Below, one piece after another: positions 16,625-23,984 of a stretch of DNA of 40,254 nucleotides. Within the stretch, counting starts at the first letter, position 1, and every line of letters starts with the position of its first letter. The translations under genes were made by a program, and so were the position numbers. This DNA is from Planctomycetota bacterium. GTDB lineage: Bacteria > Planctomycetota > Phycisphaerae > UBA1845 > UTPLA1. Location: contig JAATGM010000029.1 in assembly GCA_015654675.1 (NCBI GenBank), forward strand, positions 1 to 40,254, in the 5' to 3' direction. A model generated the notes under the pieces. That model was not told the DNA's origin. It saw only the letters and a program-made list of their open reading frames with translations, and searched no databases.

Positions 16625-17320
16625 TCAGTACATACCGAGATCTCGGAAACTGGACTCTGGACTAACCCGGTCCAGCGGGAGGTTGAGTTGTTCGGCGGTC
16701 AGACGGCGAACTTCGCCGAGCACCTGTTGTTCGACTGCTGCCCGGGCCGCGAAGTTGTCCTTCGGGTTCGCAATCGGGGCGAGGCAGCGGGCGAGATCGG
16801 CGATGGTCTCCAAGCCGGGCGCGAAGTGGACTGCCAGTCGGTCAGATACGACGGCGATGGAAACGGCGCCGGCGAGGAACGTGAACATGGCGAATGTCAC
16901 GCCAGCCGATCGGCCGAGCGTGATCCACATCGCGGCGGACGCGGGCATCCAGACGGTGATCGAGGCCCACGTGGCCAGTGAGATGACGCGATCCGCCTCT
17001 GGGGAAGGCACCAGGTGCGGGACCGAGCGCCGATGCCGGGTAAAGGCCTTCCAGATTTTGCGGGGAGAGGGCAGCAACTCGTCGAGACGCGCGGCAGGGC
17101 GAGTACGCGATCGCTCGATTCCGGCGTGGGTCATAAGCCAGCGACGGAGTTCGTGAAACGCAACCGCCGTCTGGCAGCGCCCGTTGTCGGCCGGAAGACT
17201 GGCCATCACGAGCGCCGCCAAGTCGGCCACAGTTCGCACGCGCGAGCACTGGTTGTCGGCCAGCGCGATGTTGAAGCGATCTTCAACATTCAAGACCAGT
17301 TCAACGGAATCAAGTCCCAT
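16625..17320 (-). CDS. Membrane protein with split (circularly permuted-looking) acyl carrier fold
   Basis: 231 residues. The N-terminus begins inside an acyl carrier motif: MGLDSVELVLNVEDRFNI, with Ser5 at the usual phosphopantetheine-attachment position, and continues with the later ACP helices (RTVADLAALVMASL, 29-42). The missing first ACP helix appears at the C-terminus: VEQQVLGEVRRLTAEQLNL (196-214), then DRVSPESSFRDLGM, ending just where the N-terminal part begins. Between them lie a basic helical segment (55-107, with a second ACP-helix-I-like stretch FHELRRWLMTHAGI) and two membrane helices (~112-134, ~138-160). The start is MGLD at 17320 with GGGAGG 11 bases upstream. I recall unnamed database proteins with this arrangement. 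Function unknown; a membrane-held acyl carrier is inferred. Confidence 0.75.
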   Translation of the reverse strand: MGLDSVELVLNVEDRFNIALADNQCSRVRTVADLAALVMASLPADNGRCQTAVAFHELRRWLMTHAGIERSRTRPAARLDELLPSPRKIWKAFTRHRRSVPHLVPSPEADRVISLATWASITVWMPASAAMWITLGRSAGVTFAMFTFLAGAVSIAVVSDRLAVHFAPGLETIADLARCLAPIANPKDNFAARAAVEQQVLGEVRRLTAEQLNLPLDRVSPESSFRDLGMY

Positions 17321-17352
17321 GATGCGAGCATCCCTCCCTGCAATGATTGGAC

Positions 17353-17856
17353 CTATTTGCCGGACCGTTCGCTGAGCATGGCTTCGAGCTGGTCGTAGCC
17401 GGCGGACATGCCTTGTTCCATTCCGGAGGCGAGGATGCCGTCGCGGGCTTCTTTGGACGGATAGACCACGGTGATGGTGACGAGCGTCTTGCCGGCCTGT
17501 TCGGTGAAGGCCATGGTGGCGACCTGCTCGCCGGCCTGCATGGGGCAGCCCATGTCGAAGGTTTCGGTGCGGACGAGGCGCTGCTGCGGGACGACTTCGC
17601 GGTAGACGCCGTGGAGGACCATGGCGGTGTTGCCGTCGGGGCCGGCCCAGGCCCACTTGTAGGCGCCGCCGACGCGGACGTCTTCCTCGCAGGCGGTCAT
17701 CGACCAGCCGGGCGGGGAGAAGAGCCAGCGGCGGATGAAGGCCGGCGTGGTCATGGCCTCATAGACGAGGCGGGTAGGGGCGTCGAACGAGCGGGTGATG
17801 ACGAGTTCGCGGTCACCCTTGGTGGTGATTTTCAACTTTCCACTGTGGGTCATCAT
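17353..17856 (-). CDS. SRPBCC (AHSA1-like) protein
   Basis: 167 residues in the START/SRPBCC fold of Hsp90-activator-1-like proteins. Diagnostic stretches are LVITRSFDAPTRLVYEAMTTPAFIRRWL near the start, VRVGGAYKWAWAGPDG, and the C-terminal helix DGILASGMEQGMSAGYDQLEAML. Such proteins bind hydrophobic small molecules; in this context (directly after an ArsR regulator) the ligand is unknown. The ATG has GGAG seven bases upstream. It lies 27 bases after the ArsR stop, the classic ArsR-SRPBCC pair, so both should be controlled by the operator at 18223-18278. Confidence 0.9.
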   Translation of the reverse strand: MMTHSGKLKITTKGDRELVITRSFDAPTRLVYEAMTTPAFIRRWLFSPPGWSMTACEEDVRVGGAYKWAWAGPDGNTAMVLHGVYREVVPQQRLVRTETFDMGCPMQAGEQVATMAFTEQAGKTLVTITVVYPSKEARDGILASGMEQGMSAGYDQLEAMLSERSGK

Positions 17857-17883
17857 TTTGTATCTCCTTTTCGAATGATCAGG

Positions 17884-18228
17884 TCATTTTGTGTCATGGG
17901 CCTTTAGCTCTTCGAGCAGGGCGTCGAGGCGCTGGAAATTGGATTCCAGGGTCTGGCAGTATCGTTCGAGCCAGAGGGTGGCGCGTTTGATGGGGCGCCC
18001 CTCGGCGCGGCAGACGTGGGTGCGGCCGACGATGCGGCGGCGGACGAGCTTGGCGCGTTCGAGCACGCGGACGTGCTTGGAGGCGGCCGGGAAGGACATT
18101 TGCAGGGGGGCGGAGAGCTCGCTGAGGTTCTGCTCGCGGTCGGAGAGGCGGCGGAGGATCTCGCGGCGAGCCGGGTGGGCGAGGGCGTGAAAGACGCGGT
18201 CGAGTTCGGGGGAGCGATCTAGAACCAT
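17884..18228 (-). CDS. ArsR-family transcriptional repressor
   Basis: 114 residues from ATG at 18228: MVLDRSPELDRVFHALAHPARREILRRLSDREQNLSELSAPLQMSFPAASKHVRVLERAKLV, a winged helix-turn-helix of the SdpR/SRPBCC-linked ArsR type without the metal-binding Cys pairs. The start is chosen because relatives begin at this MV...LDRVF motif, and because the promoter read upstream would place transcription start on this ATG. In-frame alternatives are ATG at 18255 and TTG at 18264; none has a ribosome-binding site. The start codon lies within one of two near-palindromic operator copies, which points to strong autorepression. It heads a six-gene minus-strand run. Confidence 0.88.
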   Translation of the reverse strand: MVLDRSPELDRVFHALAHPARREILRRLSDREQNLSELSAPLQMSFPAASKHVRVLERAKLVRRRIVGRTHVCRAEGRPIKRATLWLERYCQTLESNFQRLDALLEELKAHDTK

Positions 18229-18238
18229 GTGGTTTAAT
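18223..18238 (-). promoter_or_regulatory. ArsR operator copy 1, overlapping start codon and -10
   Basis: Plus-strand reading is AACCATGTGGTTTAAT. The first 12 bases are a near-perfect inverted repeat (AACCA-TG-TGGTT). It contains the ArsR start codon (18226-18228) and overlaps the predicted -10 hexamer, so a bound dimer would block both transcription and a leaderless start. Confidence 0.7.
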
Positions 18239-18264
18239 GTATCGGCGGGCATCATGAATGTCAA
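18236..18264 (-). promoter_or_regulatory. Promoter of the ArsR-SRPBCC operon
   Basis: On the minus strand a perfect TTGACA (18264-18259) and TACATT (18241-18236) are separated by 17 bases. Seven bases lie between the -10 and the A of the ATG at 18228, so transcription should begin at or next to the start codon. That agrees with the absence of any Shine-Dalgarno sequence. Confidence 0.65.
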
Positions 18265-18278
18265 CCATGTGGTTTAAT
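18263..18278 (-). promoter_or_regulatory. ArsR operator copy 2, abutting the -35
   Basis: An identical 16-base copy, AACCATGTGGTTTAAT, lies exactly 40 bases from copy 1 (about four helical turns), touching the -35 hexamer. Two identical sites on one face of the helix flanking the promoter suggest cooperative repressor binding. Confidence 0.7.
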
Positions 18279-18284
18279 AATTTT

Positions 18285-18356
18285 GGAGGCACGGAGGCAC
18301 GGAGGCACGGAGGCACGGAGGCACGGAGGCACGGAGGCACGGAGCCACGGAGGCAC
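18285..18356. repeat. Tandem 8-bp repeat array, nine copies
   Basis: Nine head-to-tail copies of GGAGGCAC; the eighth is GGAGCCAC. It lies 46 bases upstream of the ArsR gene's second operator-proximal start region. Because 8 is not a multiple of 3, all frames give the same low-complexity peptide (CLRASVPP), so an ORF across it is not a gene. The length suggests slipped-strand expansion. Confidence 0.9.
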
Positions 18357-18700
18357 GGTGAATTGGGGCGGGCATCCGATCAACCGAAAACCGGAAACCG
18401 AAAATTGAAATCCGACGCGGAGTTGGCGGCGGGCTGATTTTTCCCGCGGTCGCGCGGTTTGAGACGGCGGTGAGTTTTTTGAGACGCGGATGAGTCGTGG
18501 GGATTAGATTCGTGAGACGAGCCTCGATTTTCGAGTGAAAAACGTGGTTGGCGGATGAGACTCGTGAGATTTGGGGCGGTCCGATTTGTTTGGCCTTCGT
18601 TTGGTCTGGCTCCTGGCGGCCGCAGGCTACAGATACAGGTCATGGCCACGGACCATAAGCCCCAAGCTATAAGCCGCAGGAGGAGGTGAGACGCCGCGAT
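18357..18700. repeat. Repeat-rich intergenic DNA including dispersed repeat copies
   Basis: Almost 1 kb (18229-19208) has no gene. This part starts with a simple AACCGAAAACCGGAAACCG tract and then holds several degenerate copies of a dispersed motif: partial forms near 18487 and 18508, and a fuller one at 18554-18590 (GATGAGACTCGTGAGATT, then TGGGGCGGTCC). The rest is unremarkable. ORFs here are by-products of the repeats. Confidence 0.6.
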
Positions 18701-18785
18701 GAGATTATTGAGATTCGGGGCGGTCCAGTTTGTGCTTGGGGTTTGCACGGCGTATTGGGTTTTCAAAGATCGACTCGCTTCGGGC
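18699..18785. repeat. Dispersed repeat, long copy B
   Basis: Contains GATGAGATTATTGAGATT, CGGGGCGGTCCAGTTT, GTATTGGGTTTTCAAAGA and CGACTCGCTTCG in that order. The same series of blocks occurs at 23649-23730, 5 kb away. The following 18786-19208 shows no gene; it has short direct repeats of the CGTCAAGACGCCGACGAGG type near 19018-19060 and nothing else recognised. Confidence 0.65.
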
Positions 18786-19208
18786 GGGGGAATCGGCGCT
18801 TCCCTTGGGGACGGAGATTTGCGCATCGAGACACCGGCTTGCTCCCCCCTACGTTCGCGGGAGCTTGTTCGGGTATTGTTTAGTCAGCCGAAATGGGCAA
18901 GTCAAGGGAGATTCTTTTCGGATGGGTTCCAGTGGCTGAAGCCGACTGGCAACGGTCGCTTGCCCTGCGGGCACAGAGGAAGGGGGAGCGGAGCGGGCGG
19001 CGGGGCGAAACGCCGACACGTCAAGACGCCGACGAGGCAAAACGTCGGCACGGCAAAACTCCAGAATGCGGGCGGGCGGGAATTAAAGTGGGGCCGTTTA
19101 TCGCGGTGGAGTGCGGGAGTTCGGATTAGATTTTATCGGTGGCTGTCCGGGGTTTCGGGGTTTCGATCCGCTCCGAAAACACGCTGCCAAACCGATATGA
19201 AACCGGCT

Positions 19209-19634
19209 CTAATAGGGGGCAGCGGGAGGCGATCGTCCTATTTCGAGCACCCAAGTACCGCCCGACGCCCAAGTTCCTGCCAACATCACGACAACCACAA
19301 GAACGCCGAAGACTCCAAAATTGGGGGCCGCAAATAGCCTCTCGGCCAGGTTAATAAGTGACCGATCAAGCAAGGCGACAGTTACTTGCCATGTGCCGAG
19401 GCCGGCCAATGCTACCATTAGCACGAACATCGTCCAGCTGACACGCCGAAACGATTCGATGCGAAGGGCAAAGGCGATACAAATCACTAAATCGATAGCC
19501 CCCATTACCCAACACGTATATGCATATCCGGTGTTTTGGCGGAATTGCGGTTCGCCCCTCCAATGTACCATAGGGATTACTATGGTGAACAGGGCGAACA
19601 CCAAGAACAGCAGGCATCTAATTAGTCTCTGCAT
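19209..19634 (-). CDS. Four-helix membrane protein, unknown function
   Basis: 141 residues with four predicted membrane helices (about 5-22, 40-58, 66-88, 105-125) and short polar loops. A GAGG ribosome-binding site lies seven bases before the ATG. The gene has clearly lower GC and more A/T-ending codons than its neighbours and sits between repeat-rich stretches, which fits an acquired or fast-evolving gene. No family is recognised. A small membrane protein of the DoxX/DUF size class cannot be excluded. Confidence 0.7.
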   Translation of the reverse strand: MQRLIRCLLFLVFALFTIVIPMVHWRGEPQFRQNTGYAYTCWVMGAIDLVICIAFALRIESFRRVSWTMFVLMVALAGLGTWQVTVALLDRSLINLAERLFAAPNFGVFGVLVVVVMLAGTWASGGTWVLEIGRSPPAAPY

Positions 19635-19829
19635 TAGAGATCCTCATGAACCGGCACCACACGATGATGTAGGGATCGAGGGGGACATTCTACTTTGTTT
19701 TCTCCCTTCGCGGTCGGCCGCGGGAGTTGAGGGTCGATTGCATACCCGGCCGGGCTAGCGTGCGTTTCGGGTACGGTGGCGATGCCGAGAATTGCGAGTC
19801 GGACTGGTTGGCGATCTGGCGGAGTCGGG

Positions 19830-20336
19830 TCACTTGTGCCATCGCTTCCACCACGGGCGAGGCGGGGCGGGTTCGGCCGGGCCATCGTGGATTTTGCAGT
19901 TTCGCACTTCGTGCAACAGCATCGTGAGGATCGCCTCGACTGCGGTTGGTTCGGCGCGGCGGATTGCGACCGTGGTGTTGAACATGGCCACGCGCACAGA
20001 GCGTGGCGGGATTACGCGGGCGACTGCCCATGTGTGGAAGTCGAGGGGTTCGCCGGCTTCATCCGTGCGCTGCGGGGGAAGAACGCAGATCGACTGGAAG
20101 TCAGGGAGAGATTGAATGTCGCCGCCGACGAAGGCCGCTGATCCTTCGAACGGGGCGCGGGAATCCGTGATCTTCAGGTCGCGGGGCGATTGGAGCGTGA
20201 GGACGTTGAGCCGTAGAGTGACTGATTCATCCTGCGAGTCGAAGAATGTGCCGCCGCCCTCGGGCTCGTACTCTTCGGCCCACTGGGATGGGATGCGAAA
20301 GGTGACCAGTCCGCCCCGGTAGGTAATCTGTTTCAT
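19830..20336 (-). CDS. Conserved hypothetical protein (FRIP..W.EEYEPEGGGTF type)
   Basis: 168 residues beginning MKQITYRGGLVTFRIPSQWAEEYEPEGGGTFFD, then SVTLRLNVLTLQSP, FHTWAVARVIPPRSVRVAMFNTTVAI and a C-terminal helix with HEVRNCKI. I recall uncharacterised proteins in several phyla with this opening, but no assigned function. No signal peptide or membrane helix, so likely cytoplasmic. The frame is open upstream to 20480, but homologue-like sequence starts at this Met. It ends in a Pro/Trp/His-rich tail. Upstream, 20337-20550 holds no convincing gene. Confidence 0.78.
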   Translation of the reverse strand: MKQITYRGGLVTFRIPSQWAEEYEPEGGGTFFDSQDESVTLRLNVLTLQSPRDLKITDSRAPFEGSAAFVGGDIQSLPDFQSICVLPPQRTDEAGEPLDFHTWAVARVIPPRSVRVAMFNTTVAIRRAEPTAVEAILTMLLHEVRNCKIHDGPAEPAPPRPWWKRWHK

Positions 20337-20550
20337 CGCGCGCCATTCTAGCCAGTGTCGCGGCGAGATCACTTCTCGAATTGATTGGGCGTCGACTGCA
20401 TGAGCTTGCGCTGATGACGTCGCTTGCAGCGGCTTTTCCCAGTGCATCATCAACGGGCAGGCTGCGCTTAGCCATATCATTCATTTGCGAAATCGCTATA
20501 TACGACTGGGCGAGCGCTTCTGGTGAAGGCGATCTGCGCGTTACGCGAGT

Positions 20551-20735
20551 TAGCGCGCCCTTTCAGGGCTAAGAATGTCGGGGATTTCTATCGATCCCCA
20601 GGGCGTTGCCCTGGGCTATTTTGGCGCACGCCTTTGGCGTGCAATTGTTCCAGGGCCGGTTTCATAACAGCCCAAGGGTTCCAGTTTTCTTCGGAAAACG
20701 CAATGACGAACCGGTTGTGAAGCCGGTTCTGCCGC
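20551..20735. repeat. Cluster of short palindromic (REP-like) hairpins
   Basis: Within the gene-free stretch 20337-20867 there are several perfect hairpins in a row: GCCCT-ttc-AGGGC (20557-20569), CCCAGGGC-gtt-GCCCTGGG (20597-20615) and GCACGCC-ttt-GGCGTGC (20626-20642). They are followed by an AACCGG...CCGGTT pair near 20709-20728. Short three-base loops and evenly spaced different hairpins are typical of the dispersed palindromic elements common in planctomycete and some other genomes. The remaining bases to 20867 show nothing else. Confidence 0.6.
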
Positions 20736-20867
20736 GGCGTTGTCCCGGACTACTTCGGCGTGTGGGGATCGCGCGCTTTGTCCGCCACGGCGGATCTTCA
20801 ACTCGCTCAACAGTTCTGATCGCCGGTCCGGCACGGGCAAGATGCGCTTGCCCATGGCACCCGTGTT

Positions 20868-22253
20868 TCATACCAACCGGAGTTGGACTATTTCGGCGGG
20901 GGCGTTGATTCGGATGGGGAACCAGTTTCCTACTCCGCTGTTGACGAAGAGTTTGCTGGGGCCGGCGTTGTAGAAGCCGCGCATGTATTTGAAGAGGAAC
21001 TCGCCTGCGCCCAAGTCGTGATCGGGGTCGGCGATTCCGTCGGCGCGCGGGGCGCGGAGCATGAGCTGGCCGCCGTGCGTGTGGCCGGAAAAAGTGAGCG
21101 GGACGCCGACGTCGGCGAGTGCGTCGAACGCGTGGGGGTGGTGGGCGAGGGCGATGGCGGGGCCGTCGATGCGCGGGTCGTGGCCGGCGAGGGTGCGGCG
21201 GACGTTTTCGAGGTGGCCGGGGCGGCCGAACTCGCCGGCGGGGGTGCGTGACCAGTCGAGGCCGGCGATGGTGAGCGGTTCGCCGTCGATGTCGAGGACG
21301 CGGCGCTCGTTGATGAGCAGATTGAAGCCGGCATCCTGCACGCCGCGGATGAAGTTCACGCGGTTGTCGATCATGTCGTGGTTGCCGATGACGAGGTACA
21401 TGCCGCGCGGGGAATGGAGTTGGTTGAGGGCGGCGAGGGCGGGGGGCAGCATGTCGTTTGAGACGTCAACGAGATCGCCGGTGAAGAGGATGAGGTCGCT
21501 CTTGAGGCGGTTGACCTGATCGACCAGGTGCGGGAGGAACTGCGGGCGATAGAGGCGGCCGACGTGGAGGTCGGAGAACTGGGTGATGGTGAGGCCGCGG
21601 AGTCGCGGGGGGAGCCAGGGGGCGGGGATGTCGTAGCGGTTGATGTTGAAGCGGCCAAGCTGGCGCGTGCTGGCGACGGAAAGTCCGCCGGCGAGGACGA
21701 GCGGGGCATAGATGCCGGCGGTGGCGAGCCATTCGCGGCGCGAGAGGTCGGGGGCTCTGGCCTCGGCGCGAGTTTTCGGCGGGTGAAGGGCGCGGAGGAG
21801 GCGCGTGCCGGTGCGGGCGAAGAGGGCGGCGAGGAGCACGAGCGGGAGGCCGATGGCCATGCCCATGTGCCAGATCTGGAATGCGCCGGCGGCCCAGAGT
21901 GGGGCGTTGAGCAGATCGACGATGCGGCCGGTGTAGAGCATTTGGATGGCGGGGGCGAGGGTGATGGTGATGAATAGTGCGAGGGCTGCGCGCATCGTAG
22001 CACGGGTGGAGGTGCGGCGCGGTTTGCGGGTGATGGCGGCGTCGGCGTAGGTCCACCAGATGATGCTGCAGAGGATGAGCCAGGCGATGATGAGCCGGAA
22101 GCCGATGGCGCGCGGGATGTCGACGCCGATGAGGCGGAGCGGGAGCGGGCCGGCGGCGATGAGGACGAGCGCGGTGATGGCGGCGAGGCGGATGCTGGCG
22201 CGGATGGTGCGCGGGCGGGTGGTTGGATCGGGTGTCGGGGGCGGGTCGTGCAT
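20868..22253 (-). CDS. Membrane-anchored metallophosphoesterase
   Basis: 461 residues. Four to five membrane helices occupy residues ~20-155. A further hydrophobic segment lies near 185-205, next to an SRREWLATAGIYAPLVLAGG stretch that looks like a Tat-type or internal anchor. The phosphoesterase domain (~220-450) has all calcineurin-like metal motifs: FSDLHVGRLY, FTGDLVD, GNHDM, ALAHHPHAFD and FSGHTHGGQ. This architecture matches YkuE/YaeI-type integral membrane phosphoesterases, some of which act on lipid or nucleotide phosphates. The start at 22253 is the first plausible Met after the Sua5-divergent gap; the upstream open frame is antisense to Sua5. It diverges from Sua5 with 72 bases between starts. 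Confidence 0.88.
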   Translation of the reverse strand: MHDPPPTPDPTTRPRTIRASIRLAAITALVLIAAGPLPLRLIGVDIPRAIGFRLIIAWLILCSIIWWTYADAAITRKPRRTSTRATMRAALALFITITLAPAIQMLYTGRIVDLLNAPLWAAGAFQIWHMGMAIGLPLVLLAALFARTGTRLLRALHPPKTRAEARAPDLSRREWLATAGIYAPLVLAGGLSVASTRQLGRFNINRYDIPAPWLPPRLRGLTITQFSDLHVGRLYRPQFLPHLVDQVNRLKSDLILFTGDLVDVSNDMLPPALAALNQLHSPRGMYLVIGNHDMIDNRVNFIRGVQDAGFNLLINERRVLDIDGEPLTIAGLDWSRTPAGEFGRPGHLENVRRTLAGHDPRIDGPAIALAHHPHAFDALADVGVPLTFSGHTHGGQLMLRAPRADGIADPDHDLGAGEFLFKYMRGFYNAGPSKLFVNSGVGNWFPIRINAPAEIVQLRLV

Positions 22254-22325
22254 GATTAGCGGATATAGTAGTCGTGTCGTATCGGCTCGGCGCGATGGGC
22301 GGCGGGCGGCTGCGATGACGACTGT

Positions 22326-23372
22326 ATGAGTACGAACGACGTGGACACGGAGATCGTGCGGGTTGATGCGGGGCGGCCGGACGCGGCGGTTTTGACGCGT
22401 GCGGGGGCGATTTTGCGGGCCGGGGGGCTGGTGGCGTTTCCGACGGAGACGGTTTATGGGCTGGGGGCGAATGCGCTGGATGCGCGGGCGGTGGGGCGGA
22501 TTTTTGCGGCGAAGGGACGGCCCGCGACGAATCCGGTGATTGTGCATGTTTGCGATGAAGTGGCGGCGGCGGAGCTGGTGACGCGCTGGCCGGAGGCGGC
22601 GGAGAGATTGGCGCGGCGGTTCTGGCCGGGGCCGCTGACGCTGGTGTTGCCGAAGCATGCGTCGGTGCCGGACGTGGTGACGGCTGGGCGCGGGACTGTT
22701 GCGCTGCGCGTTCCGGCGCATCGGGTGGCGGCGGAGTTGATTGGGCGGGCGGGGGTGCCGATCGCGGCGCCGAGCGCGAACCGGTCGCAGATGATTTCGC
22801 CGACGCTGGCGGAGCATGTGGCGCGCGGGCTGAGCGGGCGGATTGAAATGATTTTGGATGGCGGGGCGACGAGCGTGGGGATTGAGTCGACGGTGGTGGA
22901 TTTGTCGGGAGAGGTGCCGCGGATTTTGCGGCCGGGGTTGGTGACGCGCGAGGCGATTGAGGGGGAGGTTGGGCGGGTAGAGGTTTGGGCGGGCGCGGCG
23001 GATGCTGAGGTGGCGATGGCAGCGGAGTCGGGGAGGGGAATGGCTTCGCCGGGGATGATGTCGCGGCATTACTCGCCGCGGGCGCGGCTGGAGGTGGCGG
23101 CGGGGGATGGGTTGGAGCGTGTGCGGCGGTATGCGCGGGAGGGGAGTCGCGTGGGGTGGGTGACTTTTGCGGAGGCGGAGGTTGGCGGGGCGGGGGATGT
23201 GCTGGTCGTGGTGATGCCGGGCGATGCGCGGGGGTATGCGGCGAGGTTGTATGCGGAGCTGCATGGGCTGGACGCGGCGGGGGTGGAGCGGATTGTTGTT
23301 GACGCTGTTCCGGTTGGGGGGGAGTGGGAAGGGGTTCGGGATCGGCTGGGGCGGGCGAGTGAGACGCGGTGA
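22326..23372 (+). CDS. sua5: L-threonylcarbamoyladenylate synthase (Sua5/YrdC)
   Basis: 348 residues, the long two-domain Sua5 form. It makes threonylcarbamoyl-AMP from threonine, bicarbonate and ATP, the first step of t6A37 tRNA modification in the cytoplasm. The YrdC domain (about 20-205) shows VAFPTETVYGLGANA, FAAKGRPATNPVIVHV, RFWPGPLTLVLP, VALRVPAH and IAAPSANRSQMISPT. The linker SPGMMSRHYSPRA is the Sua5 gating motif, followed by the C-terminal Sua5 domain (~255-345). Codon use is extremely GC-rich. It is transcribed away from the phosphoesterase gene. Confidence 0.95.
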   Translation: MSTNDVDTEIVRVDAGRPDAAVLTRAGAILRAGGLVAFPTETVYGLGANALDARAVGRIFAAKGRPATNPVIVHVCDEVAAAELVTRWPEAAERLARRFWPGPLTLVLPKHASVPDVVTAGRGTVALRVPAHRVAAELIGRAGVPIAAPSANRSQMISPTLAEHVARGLSGRIEMILDGGATSVGIESTVVDLSGEVPRILRPGLVTREAIEGEVGRVEVWAGAADAEVAMAAESGRGMASPGMMSRHYSPRARLEVAAGDGLERVRRYAREGSRVGWVTFAEAEVGGAGDVLVVVMPGDARGYAARLYAELHGLDAAGVERIVVDAVPVGGEWEGVRDRLGRASETR

Positions 23373-23496
23373 GATTCGGGGGGGTCGCAGGGGGCAATCG
23401 GGGGAGAGGCAGGAGCTGGTGGCCGGAGCTAAGTCGATTGATGGGATGAGGTTCGGGATTTGTTTCTATCGCGATTTGTGCGACTTCGGTGGACTT

Positions 23497-23531
23497 GAGA
23501 TTCGTGAGATTGGTGAGATTTGGGGTGGTCG
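23497..23531. repeat. Dispersed repeat, short copy C
   Basis: GAGATTCGTGAGATTGG followed by TGAGATTTGGGGTGGTC, matching the opening blocks of the copies at 18554 and 18699. It lies in the gene-free stretch 23373-24013 downstream of Sua5. Confidence 0.6.
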
Positions 23532-23648
23532 GAATCTCAACAGCACGTTTATCGCGACGATGACGGGCCCCCCTAGCTCCGCGTCAAAATTGCTCGGATG
23601 AGATCGTCGCGTCGCCGGGGGGCTCCGAGCCAGGGCGAAACCGGGCAG

Positions 23649-23730
23649 TGAGATTCGTGAGATTGGGTGTGCTCCAGTTTCTGGCGGTCTCTGACCCAGC
23701 GGTATTCAGTTTTCAAAGAACGGCTTCGTG
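23649..23730. repeat. Dispersed repeat, long copy D
   Basis: GTGAGATTCGTGAGATTGGG, GCTCCAGTTT, GGTATTCAGTTTTCAAAGA and CGGCTTCG follow in the same order and spacing as the copy at 18699-18785. The rest of 23373-23984 holds no gene; 23821-23860 is notably AT-rich and could be promoter-like but faces no obvious gene. Confidence 0.65.
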
Positions 23731-23984
23731 GGCAAACCTTTAGCGCGGCCCCGAATGCTCGGGGATGGCGCAGAGAGAGCCCGGCCGCGTCGGTTCCGCG
23801 ACATTCGGGGGACGCGGTGATTGTTTGATGTTAGGATATAGTTCGTAATAGTCAAGCGGGTCGACGGATTTTTTTCCGGGAAATGGTCCGGGCCTACGGG
23901 CTCCGAGAGCGACTGGCCCCAGGGCCGGGGATGAAGACCCAGCCGGGGACGACGGGGTTAATCAGTGCGGTTGGGGCGCTGCGA

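Noticed and set aside
18285-18356. Possible CRISPR array
   Set aside because: The repeat is 8 bp with no spacers, and no cas genes are present.
18699-19337. Plus-strand open frame of 212 codons
   Set aside because: It starts inside a dispersed repeat, crosses simple repeats and ends antisense to the membrane protein gene; the sequence has no protein-like pattern.
20597-20642. Possible tRNA or rho-independent terminators
   Set aside because: No cloverleaf can be drawn, and no T-run follows any of the hairpins.
21466-23397. Long minus-strand open frames across Sua5 and the phosphoesterase
   Set aside because: Pro/Arg/Ser-only composition, antisense to Sua5 with its full set of motifs; only the part from 22253 downward in the other frame is real.
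23821-23880. AT-rich stretch with a T-run as a terminator or promoter for Sua5
   Set aside because: Too far from Sua5 (450 bases), with no GC hairpin directly before the T-run and no gene downstream on the plus strand.
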